64,000 bases of DNA from Heterodera schachtii (lineage: Eukaryota > Nematoda > Chromadorea > Rhabditida > Heteroderidae). Positions 59,573-64,000 of this stretch are shown here, piece by piece; position 1 is the first letter of the stretch; each line of letters starts with the position of its first letter. Below the pieces are notes generated by a model. That model did not search any database and was not told where the DNA came from. It saw nothing but the letters and a program-made list of their open reading frames with translations. The translations under genes were made by a program, and so were the position numbers. Location: assembly GCA_023374025.1 (NCBI GenBank), contig SIJG01000030.1, positions 709,516-773,515 of the forward strand, given 5' to 3'.

Positions 59573-59880
59573 AGCTTGAACGTAGTTTCCCAGCTATTTA
59601 ATACTTTAATTTTTTAAATTAAACATTTTTTCGATTCTTTTAAAGAAAAAAGTTATTTTTTAATATATTAATTAACTCATGTCTTCTAGGTGCTTTTTGT
59701 CTCCTATAGTAAAATTAATTTTTTTAATTTGTTTCAATATTATAAGTTTTTTAAAGTAATAGTTCCTTATTTATTGTTACTTTTATAATTTTTATGAAAA
59801 GTTTTCCAACAAATTTACTTTTTAGGACAATTTTCTGAAAAAAAACTTTTTTTTTATGATTTTAAAATTATTTTTCTTTT
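59573..59880. repeat. Dispersed repeat, copy B (also at 15251)
   Basis: AGCTTGAACGTAGTTTCCCA, CGATTCTTTTAAAGAAAAAA and AATTTACTTTTTAGGAC in the order seen at 15251-15680. The interior is shorter by about 120 bases. Confidence 0.7.
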
Positions 59881-60124
59881 GCTCACCCAATGGAAATATT
59901 GCGAATCAGATTGAGAAAGACAATATTCAGATTGTCACGCACGCCCTTATTTAGTATTTAAAATATTAAAATAGTTTAACTTTCAAATTTAAGAACATTT
60001 CCTCAGCTTGTTTTTTCCTGACTCTTGTATTTTTGCTTTTTATTTATTTTTATTCAAAATATTCTTTTTTTTATCTAGTTTTTATTAATTTCAGCTTTTT
60101 TTATAGTGAAATAATAAATCTTAT

Positions 60125-60589
60125 TTGAGATATCCTGTTAAAAGAATGAAAAAATCCATCACATACGTTATTGTTAGATTTGTTTTTTATTCTTCCGTAT
60201 TTTTTGTATTTTGTGGTATTTTAATATATGTTTTGTCTGCAGAAGTTACAAACGTTTTATTCTTTGCAGAGCCTCCTATTTTTAAATTTAAAAAATCAGT
60301 ATTGTGCAAGTTATCTTGCCTATATAGCATATTACTTTATATTCATTTTATAAAATTTTATTTTTATATTTGTTCTATAAATTTTGAGATCTTTTTATGT
60401 ACATATTATGAAGTATTTGTCGTTTTTTTTGTGATAAGAATTTTTTTAATGAAAAAATTTTATATTTTGATATTATTATTTATATTGTTCATTTTAAATC
60501 AAAAATATTTATTTACATTGTTTAATATTTTAATTTTTCCCATTAATTTTTATATAAATCCATTTCGGTTTGCTATATTCATTTTGTAA
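60125..60589 (+). other. Longest AT-rich open frame (154 codons), probably not a gene
   Basis: Open from a TTG codon (first ATG at 60146). The translation is almost all Phe, Ile, Leu, Tyr and Lys with many hydrophobic runs. No family motif, splice signals or GC rise are seen, and the T-rich, A-poor strand makes long stop-free runs more likely by chance. A decayed multi-pass receptor is conceivable but unsupported. Confidence 0.15.
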
Positions 60590-63500
60590 AATAAAACAAT
60601 AATTCATTTGTATGAAATAATTTTAGAAAAGAGTAATTTTTTTCGTATTTTTTCTCTTGTTTGTGCAACAGACGTACACATTCTCCCAGGCTCTTGTTAT
60701 TTTTTAATTTTCATTTTTTCGTTTTTGTTCAAATCTTTTTAAGATGAAAATCATCATTCTTTAAAAGACATATAAGTAGTCAGGGCAATGACAACCTTTT
60801 TCTATAAAATAAATATTACATTTATTTTGCACTTTTGTATTATACTGATTATTAGTTTTTAATTGTATTCTTCATTTGTTGTTTTTTTGATTGCGAATTG
60901 ATGTAAATTCATTCGTTCAATTTCGATATAGAAATAAAAGTATTATTTTTATGAAATAGCGTTGGTTTTTTGTGCGCTTTCATACATGTAAAGGACTGTC
61001 AAATCTAGCAAGAGTTTTATTATTTTTTAAAATTGAAAAATATTACTATTACATATTCTATAATCGTTAAATTTATAAATAAGTTGTTACAAAAATTTTA
61101 TAGTTTATTTATAATTGTTATTAACAATTTATTCTCTGAATCGATTTGATAATTTTGTACTTTTATTCCTTTGGATATTTGATTCGATCTATTAGAATTT
61201 CTTATTAAATTGTTAAAAATTTTCATCCATGCAGATTTCGCGAAGTTTGTGTTTTCTCTTGACCCTTGCCCATGTTTATTTAGTTATTAATTTACATATT
61301 AATAAATAATTAAATTTTTTATGTATTGATTTAATTTTATACGGTTTTAATTTCCAAAATATTTTGATTAAATTTTAACATTTGGTTAAAATATTGTATA
61401 TTTGTAAGTTTTTTTCTTTAATTTTTATAGATTATAAACCGATTTACAATATAAGCGAATGCATAAAGTCATAGATTTTCACATCATTTTGATTTGAAAT
61501 TAAAATTTAATTACATTTATTATTATTTTTTCTCATTTATATTAAAAAATAAATTGAATTATATGACAAACTTTTCGAGTAAATCCAAAAATATTATAAA
61601 TTATGGTTTAATTAATACTAATAATTTTTCTCGGCTATTGTCGGTGTATACAATCCAGTGCGTTTTCTTTTATATAATAATTTATTCTTTCGTATATAAA
61701 AGTTTTTACTTTTTAAATTTTTATGACAAATATTTATTTGTTTATCGTAATTTTGTTAAACTCTTTTTATTAAACCTCTAAATATTTATAAATAAATATG
61801 AATAAAATTTATTTTATCATTATTTTCTTTAATGATAATTATGTGAAGAGATGATATAGGACTTGTAAATAATTATTTTAATCACCTTAATCGTCACTTC
61901 GTTTATTTTAAATGAAATATATATTATATCTTTCAGCATAAAAGTATAGATTTGTTTTCGTTTTAAATTTATCACTTTTATTTATTATTCATTCTCGGTA
62001 TCTGTTTTTGAAAGCCATTCTGTGCTGGGACAGTATACATTTTAATTTTCTTGAATTTCTTTATCTTCAGTTCATCCAAATTTACAATATATTAATTTTT
62101 TGTGATTTTCTTTTGATTATTTACTTGTAATAGTTTATTAACAATTAGTAAATTTTCAGATTTTTTTTATATATTAGTTTTATTAAAAAAGTTATAAATT
62201 TTTTAAGAATATTCATTTTTCTATCATTTTAATTTAATAATTTAGATTTTATATAATAATTTATTATTTTTAAAACTATAAAAATATATTATCTTTTCAA
62301 CAAAAAAAAAATTATTTCGTTTTAAATGTCGGATAGGTTTCATTCTAATGTTAGCTCTTTTTATACATATTTCTTTCTTTCATTATACTTTTATTACTTT
62401 TTAATCTTTTAAAATTCTTTTACTTTTAATTTAATTTATCTATGTCAATTTTTAACTGCATATCTTTGAACCATTCTTGTAGTATATACATTATATTTAT
62501 TTTTAATTTTATGATATTAATATTTATTCATTTATTTTTAAAGAATTTATTTTTGAATGTATCATTTAAGTTTGAAAATGAAAATTATTTTTAAATGCGA
62601 GTGTTCTTTAATGATTTAGTATTTTTTGTGTTTGGACGAAAGTAATTGAAAAAATATTTTAGGTTATTTAAAACTCATGTGCATTTGTTGCGCTAACCTT
62701 GATTATCCTAATCCTTTTCATTTAATAATCGGTAATTTAGGGTTCATTAGAAATTATTAAAAATATATTTATAATTTAATTGTTTTATTTTTTTAATATT
62801 TTTCGAATTCATATTATTCATGACCAACGCCTCATCAATTTTCACGATTTGTTCTATTTGAATTTGTTAAGGAAAAAATAATTACGTTTGGAAAATTCGA
62901 TCACCGCTCTTCTTGAAAAACTCATAATTTTATTTTTTTATATATATTTAAAAAATTATTTTATTTCCGATAATTTCTATTAAAATTCTTCTTCAAATTA
63001 CATTTAATATTACATTATGATAATAATTTTGCAAATTTAAAACATTCATAAATATTTTGGTAATATTCGAAATTTATGTAATATAAGTTTTTCTTTATTT
63101 GACTCCGTCCAAGGTCAGCAACACTTACGCACAAACGACTAAGTTTAATATATTTATGTTTTTTCATAAGATTATTTTATTTTTTAGTTTAATTAGTAAT
63201 TTTTTTAAATTTAAACATAATTAATTATTTTATTAAAAAATTTATAATAAAAATTTGAGATACTTTAAAAGGATTTAAATTCTATTTTAATTTATCGGTC
63301 TATTGTATAAAATTAAACAAAACCCATAATTATATTTGGATTATTATAAGGCGTTAAAGCAAAGCATTCATTTAAATTTAATTGATTATTTTTTTATATT
63401 TTCTAATTTATTAAGCAAAAAAAGTGCTAAGAAAAAAATTAAGTATTAAAATTTTATTTTATAAAAACTGATATTTCGATCATTAAGAATTTCTTATTTT

Positions 63501-64000
63501 TATTTTTAATTTTTTGTTTAAATCGGTTTGGTTTCTGTTAAAATTTTCTTATTTGTAGCGACACAATAAGATTTGAAATATCTTGGATCATTAGGCATAT
63601 AGATATAATTAATTAAACCGTTCTCATAGAATTAATATGTTTATATTGTTGAGATAATAGAAAAGTTTATTAACACGTGTTCAAGACTCTTCGATGATTT
63701 TTGCTAATTAACACCGCAGATCAATTTCATAATCATTATGGATTTTAAATTTTTTAATGATTGCTCTTTTTATTTGACTGTAATTGTTTATAAAAAGGCA
63801 AATTTAATTGGAAAATATTATTGTTTCACATAATTATTACATGCATTTATTACTGCTTTGTATTTATAAATTAGTTATTTCATTTTATTCAAATATAACT
63901 CTTTAAAAACATTAAAATATAATAATTTTTTTCGGGTAAAAATGCTAATTAATATTCAATATTTTCTTTTTTATCACTTTTTACATCCATTTTCTTTCCG
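60590..64000. other. Gene-free right end
   Basis: T-rich. A 95-codon frame at 61494-61781 is Phe/Tyr/Asn-rich and looks random. Minor islets at about 60670-60690 and 63105-63140. Nothing supportable. Confidence 0.5.

Noticed and set aside
60125..60589. Possible multi-pass membrane protein gene
   Set aside because: Only AT-biased residues and no motif; chance cannot be excluded. Kept only as a low-confidence note.
1..64000. CRISPR arrays, bacterial operons, riboswitches, rRNA
   Set aside because: The sequence has eukaryotic gene structure; no regularly spaced repeats or rRNA signatures were seen.

Overview
The window is a very AT-rich stretch of a eukaryotic nuclear genome. The few supportable genes have introns of about 46-65 bases with GT..AG ends, T-rich or A-rich acceptors and nearby AATAAA signals. 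By eye G+C is roughly 20-25% outside one gene island. Tiny introns, extreme AT content and many small non-autonomous DNA transposons suggest a nematode, perhaps a plant-parasitic (root-knot-like) one. This is an inference from style, since no marker gene is present. There is one ambiguous base (n) at 10924.

Layout. About 46 kb on the left and 14 kb on the right contain no convincing protein-coding gene. The only likely genes lie in a compact, GC-richer island at about 46.4-49.9 kb. On the + strand it holds a small basic protein with two nuclear-localisation-like clusters (46413-46676) and a three-exon coiled-coil plus RING-finger protein (46944-47784). On the - strand, converging on them, it holds a broken multi-exon gene with acidic Ala/Pro/Glu-rich and collagen-like Gly-Gln-Pro segments (about 49203-47809). 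Upstream of that, also on the - strand, is a single-pass membrane protein with a basic juxtamembrane region and acidic tail (49920-49281, 5' end unresolved). In-frame TAA/TAG codons and a one-base frameshift suggest that part of the island is decaying or carries sequence errors.

The gene-poor flanks are dominated by mobile-element debris. Three complete MITEs have hAT-type hallmarks (8-base target duplications and terminal inverted repeats beginning TAGAG or TAGGG): 23792-24294, 30191-30719 and 37033-37697. Each has its own subterminal repeat (GCCTATTTT, CCTGGA and GTGCATATTT). Several solo ends or relics of similar elements lie around them. There is also a 0.57-kb foldback element with a tRNA-like A-box/B-box insert (25316-25890), a second tRNA-like segment at 34.5 kb, a near-identical 344-base direct duplication (6938/8416), several older local duplications, a dispersed repeat shared between 15.3 and 59.6 kb, and (CT/GA)n tracts. 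No transposase was found, so these elements are presumed to be mobilised in trans.
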